Below, piece by piece: positions 1-12,284 of a DNA stretch of 64,000 nt (position 1 is the stretch's first letter; each line of letters starts with the position of its first letter). A program made the position numbers and the translations under genes. The notes under the pieces are model-generated. The model searched no databases, had not been told where the DNA came from, and saw nothing but the letters and a program-made list of their open reading frames with translations. Origin of the DNA: Pyrenochaeta sp. MPI-SDFR-AT-0127 (taxonomy: Eukaryota > Ascomycota > Dothideomycetes > Pleosporales > Cucurbitariaceae); assembly GCA_020747015.1 (NCBI GenBank), contig JAGTJM010000018.1, positions 656,654-720,653 on the forward strand, in the 5' to 3' direction.

Positions 1-1086
1 GGCCTTCCAGTCCCCACCGCGACTTCGCAATCGGCATATATAATGTGGGTGTCAGTTCGCCAGAAATTCGTCTAGAATAGAATGAAGCCTCGGGTTATTA
101 GCAGTGCCTGAGCTAGAAGAGGTCCTGGGTGGCATTGGTGGGCCCAGGGTTACTTTGAGTGTTCTAGCTTCCGGTATTAATTCCTTATAGCGGTTCCCTT
201 TCAGATGGCCAGTGAAGTTTACAGTGTCTCGGTTTTGAGGTGCAGTACATTTTCTGTTGCATGGAGCACGGCATTGATAGTCGTTCTACGCTATGAAGGT
301 TAGAGAGCGTGTTCAGCAGGTACCCAAGAAATTTCTGGGTAACGTCGTTCTATGGCAAGGGAGAATAATTGAACAAAGTAAGGATGGAAGAAAACGTGTG
401 AAGATATGGCCCCTTTCGAGGAGAGCAAATTGCCGTGTGCGAGTTGGGAAGAGGAGATGACGCGGCGGTCTGAATCATGGAGATTGTTGATCGCTCTTTC
501 CCGTCTTTGAGTCTGACTTGTCCTCAAGAGCGCACAACAGGAAGGCGCAGTCGTGGCACAGAGGAAACCACCCCTATCCCCACTCACGGCACAGCCAGCA
601 AAGAAGAAACATGTGTCTCCATGACCCATAATCCATCAACACCAAAAAGAATCCCCAGTCCCCCAATTTGTGGCGGTGCGCGCGTATTCGGCACACTAGC
701 AGCCGTTCTACCCGGCGGGAATGCGAGGCGAGGCGCTAAGTCACTGGGCTGACGACAATCATCGCCAATCTCAAACCACGCGACAGGCTCAAGAAGCAGA
801 AGCTGACCTTGGCACTCGACGACGCGCATGTCCTACCTGGAGACGACCGGGCATTGCTGAAACCGGGTCTCGATGTTGATGCTCCACTTTCTCCTCGACA
901 TCAACACTCGGGGTTGACTTTCTCTTCGCCACTCTTCTTATCCATCGTTTCTTTGCGAGCCTGCATTTGTCCTTTGTCTTCTTGGTGCGACAGTCTGTGT
1001 CGTAAGAAACCTTTTTTGGTGTTGCCAATTCCTTGCTTCGAAACCCGTTTCTTCCCCGGCTCGCTCGTCCTTCACCCACAATCGCG
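1..1086. other. Intergenic, upstream of the cutinase-like gene
   Basis: No supported gene. The open frames on both strands here (for example around 300-830) have no recognisable domain and overlap each other antisense. The last few hundred bases presumably hold the promoter of the gene starting at 1087. Confidence 0.6.
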
Positions 1087-2037
1087 ATGATACCCCGGGC
1101 AGCCTTCTCCGTGCTGCTCTACGCCGCGACCGCCCTGGCCGTCTGCACAAAACTCGAAAATTGCCCGCAATTTGAACATCTCAAGACCAGTGACTGCCAG
1201 ACATACCACCACTTCCTCGCGAGAGGCTCGACATCACCGTATCCGGGCCACGTCATCGAGACAGTCGGCAAGGTCTGCAACGCGTTGAACACAAACGAGA
1301 CCCCCAATGCCTGCGGGTATGAGGATGTGGAATACTGGGCCATGAATGGCGGGGACAGGTGGTGCATATCGTCACACGAGGGTGCCGTGAACGGGGCCGA
1401 GCAGATGAGGAACTACACAGCGAGATGCCCAGACAGCCATCTGATTCTTATGGGCTTCAGCCAGGGAGGCAGCGTGATGCTGGATGTTTTGGGTGGCGGC
1501 GGTGGTGAGCTTTGGGGATGCGAGCAGGAACAAAATCCTAAGATGAACCGCACCTCAGCACCAGGCTCCAAAGGTATGTCTTCGACCTCCTGATCACTAC
1601 GCGTTGGTGTTTCAGGGCAAACTAACATCTCTTCAGTCGCCGCAGCCCTCGTTTTCGGACCCACACGGCGCTCTGCCAACCAGACCTGGACGCAGGGCGG
1701 CGGCGAGGCATACGATGGTGCCCGTCCACGCACAGCAGAGCAGATCGCTGGCCTGCAACCCTACGCCGACGCCGGTGTTCTTCGCGAGTACTGCCAGCCC
1801 CACGACCCCATTTGCGCACCAGAATCAGGAAACACGGACATGGCGAAGCACTTGGATTACTTTGAGAAATGGGGCGACGAGGCCGCGGCCTGGGTCATCG
1901 ATTTGGCCAAGAAGGCAGAGGGCGGCAATACAACTTCGCCGGATCAGACATCGGGAGCAGGCGGTGTGTTGAGGAAGACCATTGAACATCCTATTGCAAA
2001 CGTCTTCATCTTGCTTTTCGTGCTGTTTGGCTTATAG
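1087..2037 (+). CDS. Cutinase/acetylxylan esterase family (CE5) protein, secreted, probable GPI anchor
   Basis: Two exons, 1087-1573 and 1637-2037 (63-bp intron), giving 295 aa. Residues 1-18 form a signal peptide. The nucleophile elbow GFSQGG puts the catalytic Ser near residue 125. The second exon supplies the catalytic Asp in CQPHDPIC (about 219), between two cysteines as in cutinases, and the His in MAKHLDYF (about 234), so the Ser-Asp-His triad is complete. Several N-glycosylation sequons are present. The C-terminus ends in a hydrophobic tail (NVFILLFVLFGL) after a Ser/Thr/Gly-rich stretch, which looks like a GPI attachment signal and is unusual for soluble cutinases. Family knowledge predicts hydrolysis of cutin, acetylated xylan or other esters at the cell surface; which substrate is not determinable. 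The start is the only ATG giving a signal peptide. Confidence 0.9.
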
Positions 2038-3544
2038 TAAGTGGCATTTCGCACTACTTGCACATACCATAGACGCGTACATGGGATAGATTGGCGTCCG
2101 AGAGCTGCAATTCAAATGGACACTTATACCCAACAGCTTCGTTATTCGCAAATATGCCTCCTGGAAGGCCTCATCCGCCCGTCTATCATCGTATACGCCT
2201 GTCAACACCAGCGACACTGTATGAGCGGCTATGCCCGAATCCACATCATCGTGACGGGGGACAAGACTCGTATTCGCCGTTGTCTTGGGCATTCTTGGCA
2301 ACATTTTATGTGGCGATCATTCATCCAAGATTTCAGAAGGCGGAGGAGGATTTGCTTTGCTGATCGAGGTCGATACGCTTGCCGTGTCGCATTGTTGGTG
2401 GTGAAGAAGACTGAGAAGACCGCGGATCAGATGGGATGAGGTAGGTGTATATCACCGTCGCATGTATTGAGATACCCTTCAGCGCATTTGTACCATACTA
2501 TACATATAGGATATTTATTACCAGCCGACCGGTTCGGGAATTACAGTTCATATCTCCTACCTCGGCGTCTGATGCAATATAGTCCATGCAAACTACAGAA
2601 TCCTGCAGCGATGCACAGCCGTTGTGTTTGAACACAGGTTAGTAACCGAGGAAAATAATGTGAATGCTCAGCTCCGTAATTCTATGCTGACGCCTTCATC
2701 ATCCGTCTCGACATATGTAGATTTATATATGTGTACCCACAATAGAACCACATGAACACTCCTGCTACTCTCCCATCTCTCCCTATCACCTTTACCCTCA
2801 TCCACAATCTCCCTGCATGTTTTTATTTCTTCCCGCTCTTCTGTCTCCATTGGTGCAGTTATCCGGCGTTGCTCGCGGCCATATAGTATCCTGCAGAACC
2901 GCTAGCCTGCCACCGTGCATTCCCACCTTCCGCGTCTGGCTCAGCCCTACCGCGTTCCCGTTCCCAATGCACAGCACAATGCTTGCGCCCCGAGAAAAGC
3001 TTGCCTTGCGCCAATTCACATATCGGTGGCCGGCGTATTCTTTATTCAAGGCCGAAATTCTGGCATTGTTTTACTCTAAGTGTGTCTCAAAACATGCAGT
3101 CGTGTACCACAACATATCCATTCAAATTCGCACATGCGTCAGCACTACTCTCGCACACCTCCAAATCGAACCATCATACGAGATAAGCTGCAGCCTTGCA
3201 TAGAGTGCGAGCAGCATGCAAAACATGATTTGGATGGTCGAGCAGTCTGGATAATCTAACGTGCAGATGGGTTCTTGTCTCTGTGATACATGATAGGCGG
3301 TGCCGGTACCGCTGCGATGGTACACCATCAGTAGTAAGAGAGCTATGTTGAGTGTCTTTTCACAACATGGGACGCCTGAACGGGGGTGTGGATGAGGGTT
3401 TAAAAGATTGAAGGGCCAAGGACAGGCTTACTTTTTCATTCTTTGGGATTGGACTTTTGACGCCGCTTTTCTTTGGAGAGCTTGAATTTCCAGGTGCAAA
3501 CGTTTTGGACCAAGTTTCAAGCACCCCTTTCAACAAAGGCCAGA
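2038..3544. other. Intergenic
   Basis: Open frames at 2041-2439 and 2817-3203 have no recognisable domain and no flanking exon support, so I do not call them. The region contains the 3' flank of the cutinase gene and the promoter of the permease (a pyrimidine-rich stretch lies at about 3425-3475). Confidence 0.55.
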
Positions 3545-5338
3545 ATGGCGGATGAGAAGCAAGAACCGCATGAGGATGTGTCTAATACGTCGGAAACTCT
3601 CTCCGACGCGGATGAACGCGAATTAGCAGCAATTGGGAAGAAGAGCGTCCTCAGAGTTCGTCGCATCCTTTCTCGCTCCTAATTTCAATTCCTACTAACA
3701 ATTTCGCAGCGAAATTTCTCACCCATCGCCATCCTTGGCCTCGCCTGCTCGCTCATTATAACATGGGAAGGCCTCTTCAGCGTATTCATATTTGGACTTC
3801 TCAATGGCGGGCCGGGTGGTCTGATATACGGGTTCCTATTCTGCTGGGCAGGGTGGGCTGCTGTCGTTGCGACTATGGGGGAGCTGGTCAGCATGTGGCC
3901 AACTGCAGGAGGGCAGTATCATTGGACGTATATGCTCGCGCCTGAGCGGTGGAAGGTGGTATTGAGCTATGTCACTGGATGGTACGTCATCGTACTATTT
4001 TACATTGAAGCATATGAAGAAAGGAGTATCGTGAGCGTGGAATTGCTTGCGGCTCTGAGAGTTCATTGATGACTGATAAGTGAATAGGCAAAGTGTCATA
4101 GCATGGCAAGCTCTCACTGCATCCGCTGCATATCTTACTTCCACCGCACTTCAAGGCCTCGTCATTAATAGCCAACCCACCTACTCACCCTCTCGCTGGC
4201 ACGGCACACTCCTCGTTTTCGCGCTAATTATCTGCTGTCTACTCTTCAACACCTTCCTCTCCAAGCTCTTCCCTCACGTCGAAACCTCAATCCTGCTCCT
4301 CCACATACTACTTTTCGTCGTTGTCCTAGTTGTCATGGCCGTCATGGCGCCAACTAGGTCAAGTAATGCTGATGTATGGACATTATTTTTGAACGAGGGA
4401 GGGTATGAGAGCAAAGGATTGAGTTGGTTTGTGGGTCTCATTACACCGGTTTTTGCATTCAGTGGCGCAGATGGTGCGGTGCATATGAGTGAAGAGATTA
4501 GGCATTCGAGTAAAGTTGTACCTTGGGCTATGATCTGTACGTTTGTTAACTTACACTTCAAACCTAAAATTGAACCTGGAAGAAAAGCTTATGGCATCCA
4601 GCATCTATCGGCATCAATGGGGTTACGGGATTCGCTATGTTGGTCGTAATTCTGTACTGTATCGGTGATATCGAAGTCGCACTCACCACACCCACTGGCT
4701 ACCCCTTCATCGAGATCCTCACACAGGGATCCCGTTCAGTCGGCGGTGGTACAGCATTATCTGCTCTCATTGTCGTCATGTTCTGTTGCGCAACTCTCGG
4801 TATCGTGGCCACCTCTTCCCGCCAGCTCTGGGCATTCGCGAGAGACAACGCGGTTCCAAATGCTCGATTGATAAGCTATGTGCATCCGCGCATGAAAGTT
4901 CCGGTGAACGCTATCGTTGTGACTGCAACAATCACGTGTTTGTTGAGCCTCATCAACATCGGCAGCGCCACAGTATTCAACGCTATTGTCTCACTCACTG
5001 TGGCTGGATTCTTCGGCAGCTACCTCATCCCATTCAATCTCTTTTTCTACACACGTCTCCGTCATCCCGAGAGACTTGTTCCTGGGCCGTGGACTCTGGG
5101 CCGATGGGGCCCTTTGGTTAATGGGTTTGCCATTCTTTGGAGCATGTTGGTCATGTTCTTCAGTTTCTGGCCAGCTGGTGTACCTGTCACAGCGGCCACT
5201 ATGAATTGGAGTTGTGTGCTTTGGGGTGCAGTCATGGTTTTTGCTGTTGTGTTCTGGTTCATACATGGCAAGAAGGTGTACAATGGCCCTGTGGTTGAAA
5301 CGGATATAAGAGAGGTAATTGTCGGCAGGTCTGTGTAA
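3545..5338 (+). CDS. APC-superfamily amino acid/choline/GABA permease
   Basis: Four exons: 3545-3655, 3710-3981, 4088-4536, 4602-5338; 522 aa. Junctions restore family motifs: RNFSPIAILGLACSLIITWE at exon 2, the Trp-Gln join at intron 2, and SIGINGVTGFAM at exon 4. A charged N-terminus of about 40 residues precedes roughly 12 hydrophobic segments. Typical fungal GABA-permease (Uga4/choline-permease-like) signatures are visible, including GGPGGLIYGFLFCW, MWPTAGGQYHWTY, HMSEEIRHSSKVVPWAMI and RQLWAFARDNAVP. Proton-coupled uptake of GABA, choline or a related amino compound at the plasma or vacuolar membrane is inferred from the family; the substrate is unresolved. The first intron has a clear CTAAC branch site. 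Confidence 0.92.
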
Positions 5339-6722
5339 CGAAGCGAGCAGCCCAAGTAGCTCGTTATTTGATAGCGACTTGACCCAGAGTGAATTGGCAC
5401 AGCGAATTTCATGCTGGAGGAAAACAATAAATGGTTATAGAGGTAGACAGTGTCAGCTCATGGTACCGAGTAAGCTCGGGCTGGCTGATGCAATAAAAGC
5501 ATCCTCATATGCCTGGCGTGATGGTGTCAAATACTCGACAGATATTCCGGGTGTAGTTGATTGATTTTGAAAAAGAAATGCGGAGAGACCAGCTGTTTGA
5601 TTGAGTAAGGGAAAGCGATTTGATACAATGCTATGTGGCATGAAATATACGCAGAAGCTGAATTTTCCAGAGTTGAAAGTCTCCGGAGGCTGCAGCACTG
5701 GCCTACCAATTCGATAATAGGCTTCCATTTCGTGATAATAACTTTCATTGATTGGCTCGGGCGCAGGCCCATTTAGGAGCCGGTCCAATGTTGAAGGGTG
5801 ACCTGCTGGTGGGCTTGATTTTCTAATACTTCTGCGAGTGACTGCTTGTTGCTTGTCAATGGGGATTGTGAAGCTAGTAGGAGTTGTTCACTCAACTCCG
5901 GGACTAGCTGTACAGATCTGATTAATGTAAAGTACTATCCATAGATCGCTTCTGCATAGCATAATGTCAAGTTGTACTGCACACAACTGGATAATGCTCG
6001 TAGCGACGACAGTCACGTGAACACGAATGTACACACTGACATGCGGAGCCAAGACTTCAAGATGTCTATGTATGTGATTAGATCTATGTATGTGATTAGA
6101 TGAGTAGATTGAAAATGCAAGGCATAACCTTCTGGGATCAGCCCTACCACCCACTATATACGCAGCATTTGCCGTCTCCTTCCACATTCCTGGGACTTCA
6201 CCCCTCACATGCTCTTTGTTTTAGGACATGGAACCAAAGTCACGCCATCTATACGAGCTTCCTATAGTCTAGTCATGTCTTGCTATGTTTGAAGAGACAT
6301 GTACCACCACTAGTATGCAGCCTGAAGGAAGATCACATCCATCTTGAGCCTAGTCACATTCGAGACATGACAAATTCAGCAGGATCGCCAGCAGGCAAAC
6401 AGCTTCCTTATCAAATGCCGTTCTCAGTCCCGGCGGATCTAGCGGTGAAACACTTTTGGATCAATGTACCAGCATCGAGATTGGTTCATGGTCAAAGTTT
6501 CGCCAGTTAGCCAACCCCACAAGCGCGTCCCCGCACGCCACGCGACGCTTCACCCCGGAAAAGTATCAACGAGCGACATGGGGCCTTGCGCTCCCCACAT
6601 TTTAGTTCATAGCGCCTTGCATGCTCGATGATAAAGGCCATGTAGATCAAATGTAAGCTTTTCTTTGCCAAAGTGTTCCCGTTCGTCACTGTTCCACTTC
6701 ATTTATTGCAATTGGCGCAATC
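5339..6722. other. Intergenic with an 18-bp tandem duplication
   Basis: No supported gene. Short frames on both strands (5453-5788 minus, 5888-6208 minus, 6280-6510 plus) lack ATG starts or recognisable domains. Confidence 0.55.
6065..6100. repeat. Perfect 18-bp tandem duplication
   Basis: The unit tctatgtatgtgattaga occurs twice head to tail (6065-6082 and 6083-6100) with no mismatch. It lies in the intergenic space between the permease and the MFS gene. Confidence 0.95.
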
Positions 6723-8679
6723 ATGCCATTGGGTATCATTGACGACAACAAACTTGAGCATGTGCCTGGCACTGCTCCCCTTAACGAACTAGGTCGTACA
6801 GACCTCGAAGTTGCAGCCTCTGGCGTTGATCGCGGACTGCTCAAGCATGACGCGACGGGGCAGATTGTTCTTATTCCGCAGCCTTCAGACTCACCAAACG
6901 ATCCATACAATTGGCCAAGATGGAAGAAGGAAATGTTTACATTGGTGATTGCATATGGATGTGGTTGCGTTGGAGGTATGATGAACGTCAGCGGTTCTCA
7001 CTCTGGATTCCTGCTAATAGATAACTTACAGCCGTGGGACCTCTCCTATCACCCGCCGCCGTACCGCTTGCCACTGATTTTGGCGTTCCACTACAGCGCT
7101 TCAGCCTTGGTGAGTGCAGAATATTACAATAAATGACCCTTCGCTAATGATCAAACTAGGTTGTAACGGAGCTTGCATCGTCGCCATCGCTGTCGGTAGT
7201 CTTTTGTGCAATACCCTGGCTGTCAAACTTGGAAAGCGGCCTGTCTATATCTTCACTACGCTAGGCCTGGCTGTCTCTTCTTTTTGGGCTGCAGAGGTAA
7301 AGAGCTTTGGATCACTGGCTGCTGCAAGAACCGTCCAGGGCTTGTGCATGGGTACGTATTTGGCGAAGCAGTCAACCGTGTTCTAATGTAAACACAGCTC
7401 CTTTCGAGGCCTTGATCCCAGCTTCCGTTGCTGATATATGGCATGTGCATGAACGTGGCCTGCGAATGGCCATCTTCAATCTTGGCGTACTTGGTGGTAT
7501 TGTAAGTCACAGCGCCCTGCCTTAGATATGGCAGTTGGCTAACCTAAGACCAGAATCTTGCGGGACCAATTGGTGAGCTTCACGCGGGAACACTACAGCG
7601 TAGCAATACTGATTACAGCAGGCGGATCCATCATTCAACAAGGCTCCTATCGCATCGCCATGCATGGCATGGGCGGCTCCTTCGTCGTCATGCTCCTCCT
7701 TGTCATCTTCTTTATGCCAGAGTCTGCATTCCATCGTGAAGGGGCCCTGAACATCGATACTAGCGACAAGAACGTTGAACTTGGCGTTTCTGATAAAGAG
7801 AAAAATGTTGAGCAAGTTGAAGAGCACTCTGTCAATGCTCACCTCTCTTCCTCCGAGCCCCGCCAATCTTACGCTAAAGAGCTCCTTCCTTGGAATGGAT
7901 ATTGGGATAAAGTATCATTCTGGCGCACTTTAATTCGTCCATTCTTCGTCCTTGCTTCTCCGATCGTTATGTGGGCAACACTGCTCTTCACAATTTGTAT
8001 CTCCTGGCTGGTCTTGATTTCGATTACTCTATCGCAAATCTTCTCTGCGCCACCGTATAATTTCTCCGTCAGCGCTGTGGGCGCAACAAACGTCTCGTCA
8101 TTTGTCGCCTCCTTGATCGCAACGTTCGCTGCAGGATATATCATTGATGGTGTGGCGAAGTATATGTCGAAGCGCAATAAAGGAATATTTGGTAAGTATC
8201 CTTCTCGCTCCCTACAAATATCAACATGAACTCACTGCGAATATGTAGAGCCTGAGTTCCGTCTTCCAGTCATGGTTACCTATCTTCTCTTCACCGCAAC
8301 CGGCTTCTTCGCTTGGGGCGAATCGCTATCCAAGTCTGACCCATGGCCCATCCCCGTCATCGTCTGCATGGGCTTGATCAATCTGGGTGTACAACTCGGG
8401 ACCACATCTGTCGTCACATACGTTTCTGATTGCCATCGTGAGCAATCTGCCGAAGCCTTCGCCATAATGAACTTCATCAAAAATATATTTGCATTCGGAT
8501 TGACATTTTATGCGAACGACTGGCTTGTTGCTCAAGGGGTAAGGGCAGCTTTCTTCGTTATTGGCGGGACCACTGCTGCAGTCACGTTGACGACTATTCC
8601 AATGTATATATGGGGCAAGAAAGCGAGGAGTTGGGTATTCAGACACAGGGTACTAGACAGGTCATTGAAGTCGCAGTAG
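6723..8679 (+). CDS. MFS transporter, DHA1-like (drug/polyamine type)
   Basis: Seven exons: 6723-6975, 7032-7109, 7160-7351, 7398-7501, 7554-7572 (19 bp), 7619-8191, 8249-8679; 549 aa. Every junction is GT-AG and in phase. The N-terminus carries the NDPYNWPRWKKE motif that precedes TM1 in fungal DHA1 carriers. LGKRPVYIFTTLG is the MFS loop 2-3 signature, followed by ARTVQGLCMAPFEALIPASVADI. A long cytosolic loop (about residues 245-305) separates the two six-helix halves. The C-terminal half has VTYVSDCHREQSAEAFAIMNF, common in this subgroup. Function is proton-coupled export or uptake of an unknown small molecule. The 19-bp microexon is the least certain element; the following acceptor could also be used three bases downstream, changing one residue. 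Confidence 0.88.
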
Positions 8680-9560
8680 GTTAGCGTAAGACTTATAATT
8701 GCGTTAGGTGGAATCATATGGGAGATAGGATGCAGCGCTCGCGCCGAATTTATTGGTCAAATTTACTTGTACTAAAGTTTCATTTCGTATTGCTAGATGC
8801 TCCATGGTAAAGAAGGGGTATCCTGTTCATCCTTGCAGTACTGTGTAAGTTCAGGTACAGCGTCGATTTCAAGAGGGACAAGATCGACCTTCTTGCTAAT
8901 CATCCTTACCAAACATGTTCCATCTGAATACACGTTAACTACTCTAATATAGTGAACAAAGAGAATTACGTGATTATGTTACAGCAAATGAGACTGTGTC
9001 AAGTAGGTGTAAGATGTAACTATTCACGCTAAATTCAAGAGCGTTGGAGAAGGAATATGGACCCCGCCCTCCGCTGTGGGCTCCATGATTCAACTACAAA
9101 TGACGCGACACTGCCAGTGTCACAGCTCGAGACACAAAGGTGTAAAACGCAACCATATTCCATAGCCGTCCTAATATGTGGCTTTTCATGCGCCTGTGCT
9201 TAAGCCTACAAATTGAACATGTCTGAAGGCCAGTCATCTATAGTTTTCCATTTCGAAGCGTAGGACAGCTTACTCACAAATTAGTTCAATTTGGTCGCAG
9301 CTCGAAAGCAGCAGTGAACTTTTCGTTCACTTCCTTTTTGAGGTAAGTCTTATCGAGCCTGAATTTCTCATTGGCTGCTGAAGACGCAACCTTGAGATCG
9401 CGAAAATTCCATGCACCATGACTATTTCCACTTATACCTGAGTCACAAGCTACGGAGTCTCTTCCGCCATCCACAAAAAAAGACCAATCCATACAACCAT
9501 ATAATTCACGCTTCAAGACTTGCACCCCCACACGAAGCATCAAGCATCAAATTTTCCACA
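8680..9560. other. Intergenic
   Basis: Nothing supported. The open frame extending upstream of the NAT start (9411-9560) is in frame with it but is treated as 5' leader, because the homologous N-terminus begins at the ATG at 9561. Confidence 0.6.
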
Positions 9561-10649
9561 ATGGCAGTCCCTTCCATTTTCAATGAAGACCAGATCGCTG
9601 CATTCGTGAGCCACATCAATCTCCCTCCAGCTCTGCAACAATATCGCTACTCCGGAAATGCACCCACGGACCTACATTTCCTAACTCAGCTCCACACACA
9701 TATGATCTCCGCGATCCCATATGAGAATCTTTGGCTGCACTACTCTCACACCCATGTAAACAGCATTAAGCCACAAGACACATTCAATAGCATTATCACC
9801 AACGCACGCGGACGGGGCGGCTACTGTTTCCAAGTCTCAATCTTCTTCAACCATATCTTGCGCGCGCTGGGATTTCCTGCATATCTAGTTCCAGTGCGGA
9901 TACGGCACCGCGTCGACGGCATTCCGCAGGGCGAGTACAGCGGTTGGGTGCACCTTGTGAATATCGTCACTCTCTCCGACGGCGCCAAATTCTCCATCGA
10001 CGTTGGCTTCGGTGGCGACGGAGCAACTGCTCCTGTTCCGCTTGTTCACAGTCGTCCGCAGACGAACTTAGGCCGCCAGCAGATCCGGCTTGTTCGAGAC
10101 TGGATCCCTAATCAATTGAACCGCACAGAAGCGAGCAAGCTCTGGATCTACGAGTATAGGAACAGCAATGAGCAGGGCTGGAATGCCTTCTACGCCTTTG
10201 ACGATGGCGCAGAGGCCATGGAACCAGATTTTCATAATCTAAACTGGTATACTGGGAGTCATCCGGAGAGTTTCCAGACATTTACTGCCATCATTGTCAA
10301 ATTTCTACGTCGGCCTGTTGAGTCACGCACAGACAGCTATCAAGTTGGCGACCAAGAGATCTACGGTAAACGCATGCTTATCAACGGCGTGGTCAAGGAG
10401 AATTTGGGAGGGAAAACGAGTGTTGTTCAGGATTGCAAGACAGAGGAAGAAAGACTACTTGCACTGGAAAAGTGGTTTGGTATGCGATTCACAGAGGAAG
10501 AGAAACGTGGGATACAAGGTTGGGGAACGGAGTTGAGAGGCGAGGGAAGTGAAGGTGTGGCTCATAGGCTAGGAAAGACTAGGGAAGTGTGGGAGGTGAC
10601 GAGGGGAAAGGAAAATAAGAGTCAGTGGAAGGGTCCTGCAAAGGAATAG
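9561..10649 (+). CDS. Arylamine N-acetyltransferase (NAT)
   Basis: Single exon, 362 aa. The cysteine-protease-like NAT triad is complete: Cys in RGGYCF (about residue 89), His in GWVHLVN (131) and Asp in SIDVGFGGD (147). The ATG at 9561 is preceded by CCACA and gives the normal NAT N-terminus; an in-frame upstream ATG (9411) would add 50 residues of unlike sequence. NATs transfer acetyl, or in some fungi malonyl, groups from CoA to arylamines and hydrazines. In Fusarium, NAT homologues detoxify 2-aminophenol from plant benzoxazinoids, so xenobiotic or plant-defence detoxification is a reasonable inference, not shown here. The residue after the Cys-Phe pair is Gln where many NATs have Glu. The C-terminal 60 residues are Lys/Arg/Glu-rich. 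Confidence 0.93.
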   Translation: MAVPSIFNEDQIAAFVSHINLPPALQQYRYSGNAPTDLHFLTQLHTHMISAIPYENLWLHYSHTHVNSIKPQDTFNSIITNARGRGGYCFQVSIFFNHILRALGFPAYLVPVRIRHRVDGIPQGEYSGWVHLVNIVTLSDGAKFSIDVGFGGDGATAPVPLVHSRPQTNLGRQQIRLVRDWIPNQLNRTEASKLWIYEYRNSNEQGWNAFYAFDDGAEAMEPDFHNLNWYTGSHPESFQTFTAIIVKFLRRPVESRTDSYQVGDQEIYGKRMLINGVVKENLGGKTSVVQDCKTEEERLLALEKWFGMRFTEEEKRGIQGWGTELRGEGSEGVAHRLGKTREVWEVTRGKENKSQWKGPAKE

Positions 10650-10778
10650 ATTAGAATGTGACAGTCCATCATTTAGACTAGAATATAGACAGACGAAATA
10701 GAATTGGTATTTTCCACTAGAAGCAGTTTATATACTCTAGCTGTATTTTCATCAACATTTCCCTGTTTTCATTCATAT

Positions 10779-11848
10779 CTACACAATCCCCACTCCATCC
10801 CCTTTCCTCCACTTCTCACTCCACTCCTTCACACCGTCGAAGTCTCTGCAGACTCTCTTCGTCCCCCACCCCGGCGCGCCTTCTTGTCCATCCTCCACAT
10901 TGACGTCTTCGAGATTCGTGTCCGCGGCGCACATCAGCGCTTGCCTGAGGTACTCAAAGCAGTGTTTCACATGTCCGGCGGCCAGGCCATGCGCGTGCTC
11001 TGGATGCTGAATTTGCTCCTCGAGGTACGCATTGATGACGAAGTTGTCAGGGACGTGGGGATGGTCTGATGAGGAGCGGCGGTGTGAGGAGGCGTGCAGT
11101 TCGTGTTGGAGTTTACGGTGCAGGTAGTCGGATGTGAAGTAGGCTGTTCGTATACCGTGCTAGCGAGTAATGTTAGCAATACATTTCATGACTGTGTATG
11201 ATAGAAAGAGCGTACAAGATTGATGGGTAGAGGGAACCTACTAAACAGTGTATTTCATGAAAAACGCTCACGCTCTTCAATTCATTCTTCGTAAGCGTCG
11301 GGTGCGAGACGAATCCTCTCCCCTGAGGAATCAGATCCGCCCATGCTTTCTCAGTAACTGCACTGGGCTCTTGAGCAAATGTATCGTTCCGTTGCCAGAC
11401 TACGTTTTTGATCGTGCGGTGCGTGTTTCCAAACGGCGCTGTAGTATTCTTAGCAATCCTGACGTACCGATATTTCCATTCAAATAGCATTTATTACAAT
11501 ACACGAAAATCACTATAGGGGAAACGGGTGGAGAATCAACGTACGTGTGTATCCATCAACTTCATACTCAAGCCTGAATATCTCGCCAAATACTACACCG
11601 AGCAGCAAGCTCAAAAGCGCCACGAAAATGTAACAGCATGAATGTTTTAATCTCGAGTGGCGCGGGCGATGCAATTCTCTGGCGACTAGATATGCATTCT
11701 CATCGCTGCATGAATTCTTTGAGGCGAAAGTAGAGGACTCTGCAGAGCTGCTTGCATGGCTGGGATCGTTATTGTCATCAGTGAAGTCTTGAGATATGCT
11801 GTGATAGGGTACTGTCTTGGTTCTGAAAAAAGGGTTCAGGTTTTGCAT
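10779..11848 (-). CDS. UstYa-like DUF3328 protein
   Basis: Three exons on the minus strand: 11848-11545, 11438-11242, 11159-10779; 293 aa. A Ser-rich cytosolic N-terminus (about 65 residues) precedes one transmembrane segment (about 71-90). The DUF3328 double HxxHC signature is intact: HEIHC (about 162-166) and HVKHC (about 230-234). The second motif runs into FEYLRQALMC, as in the family. UstYa-type proteins catalyse oxidative cyclisation or halogenation/oxidation steps in fungal peptide and other secondary metabolites; many relatives are of unknown role. The HEIHCL-HGIRTAYF exon join supports intron 2. The intron 1 acceptor at 11439 was chosen because it is the only nearby AG that keeps frame. 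It converges on the NAT gene. Confidence 0.85.
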
Positions 11849-12284
11849 AGTAAGTGGTGTGTGCTGTGCGAATGGTGCTGCGTAAAGTGACTAGAGAGGT
11901 ATGCGGTTGAAAGGTGGGATGGTATGTATGTGGAACATCAGCGCTGTTGAGATGGGAAATTAAGAAACATGAAATGCATGTTTACCTGTATTCAAGTCTC
12001 GAAAGGGGAAGCCCTGTGTAGGTGTGGTAGTCACGTGTGAGGCTTCTAGAAGAAAGAGAAAGCGGAGAGTAAGTGTGGAGAACAAAGGGATTTCCTATTG
12101 GGGTATTCGTGGGCATCGCGTAAGGCTAGCCTAGCATGTATAACCATCTGTCGCATACGCTACTGTGGCAAGGGGGTATCAAACAATTTCTCGGCCGCCG
12201 CGTGTAAAGGGAGTGCACATGGCTTCATTATTCCATCACTGGGGATCCTCGTCGCGTCGTTGTCAGACTAGTCACGGCTGACGT
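11849..12284. other. Intergenic between UstYa-like gene and small helical protein gene
   Basis: Promoter space for the minus-strand UstYa-like gene. I looked for a short secreted precursor with repeated core peptides here and found none. Confidence 0.55.

Noticed and set aside
2041..2439. 132-codon plus-strand ORF after the cutinase gene
   Set aside because: No domain, low-complexity Arg-rich end, and an overlapping frame on the same strand; not better than chance.
2817..3203. 128-codon plus-strand ORF
   Set aside because: No signal peptide context, no homologous motif, no exon partner.
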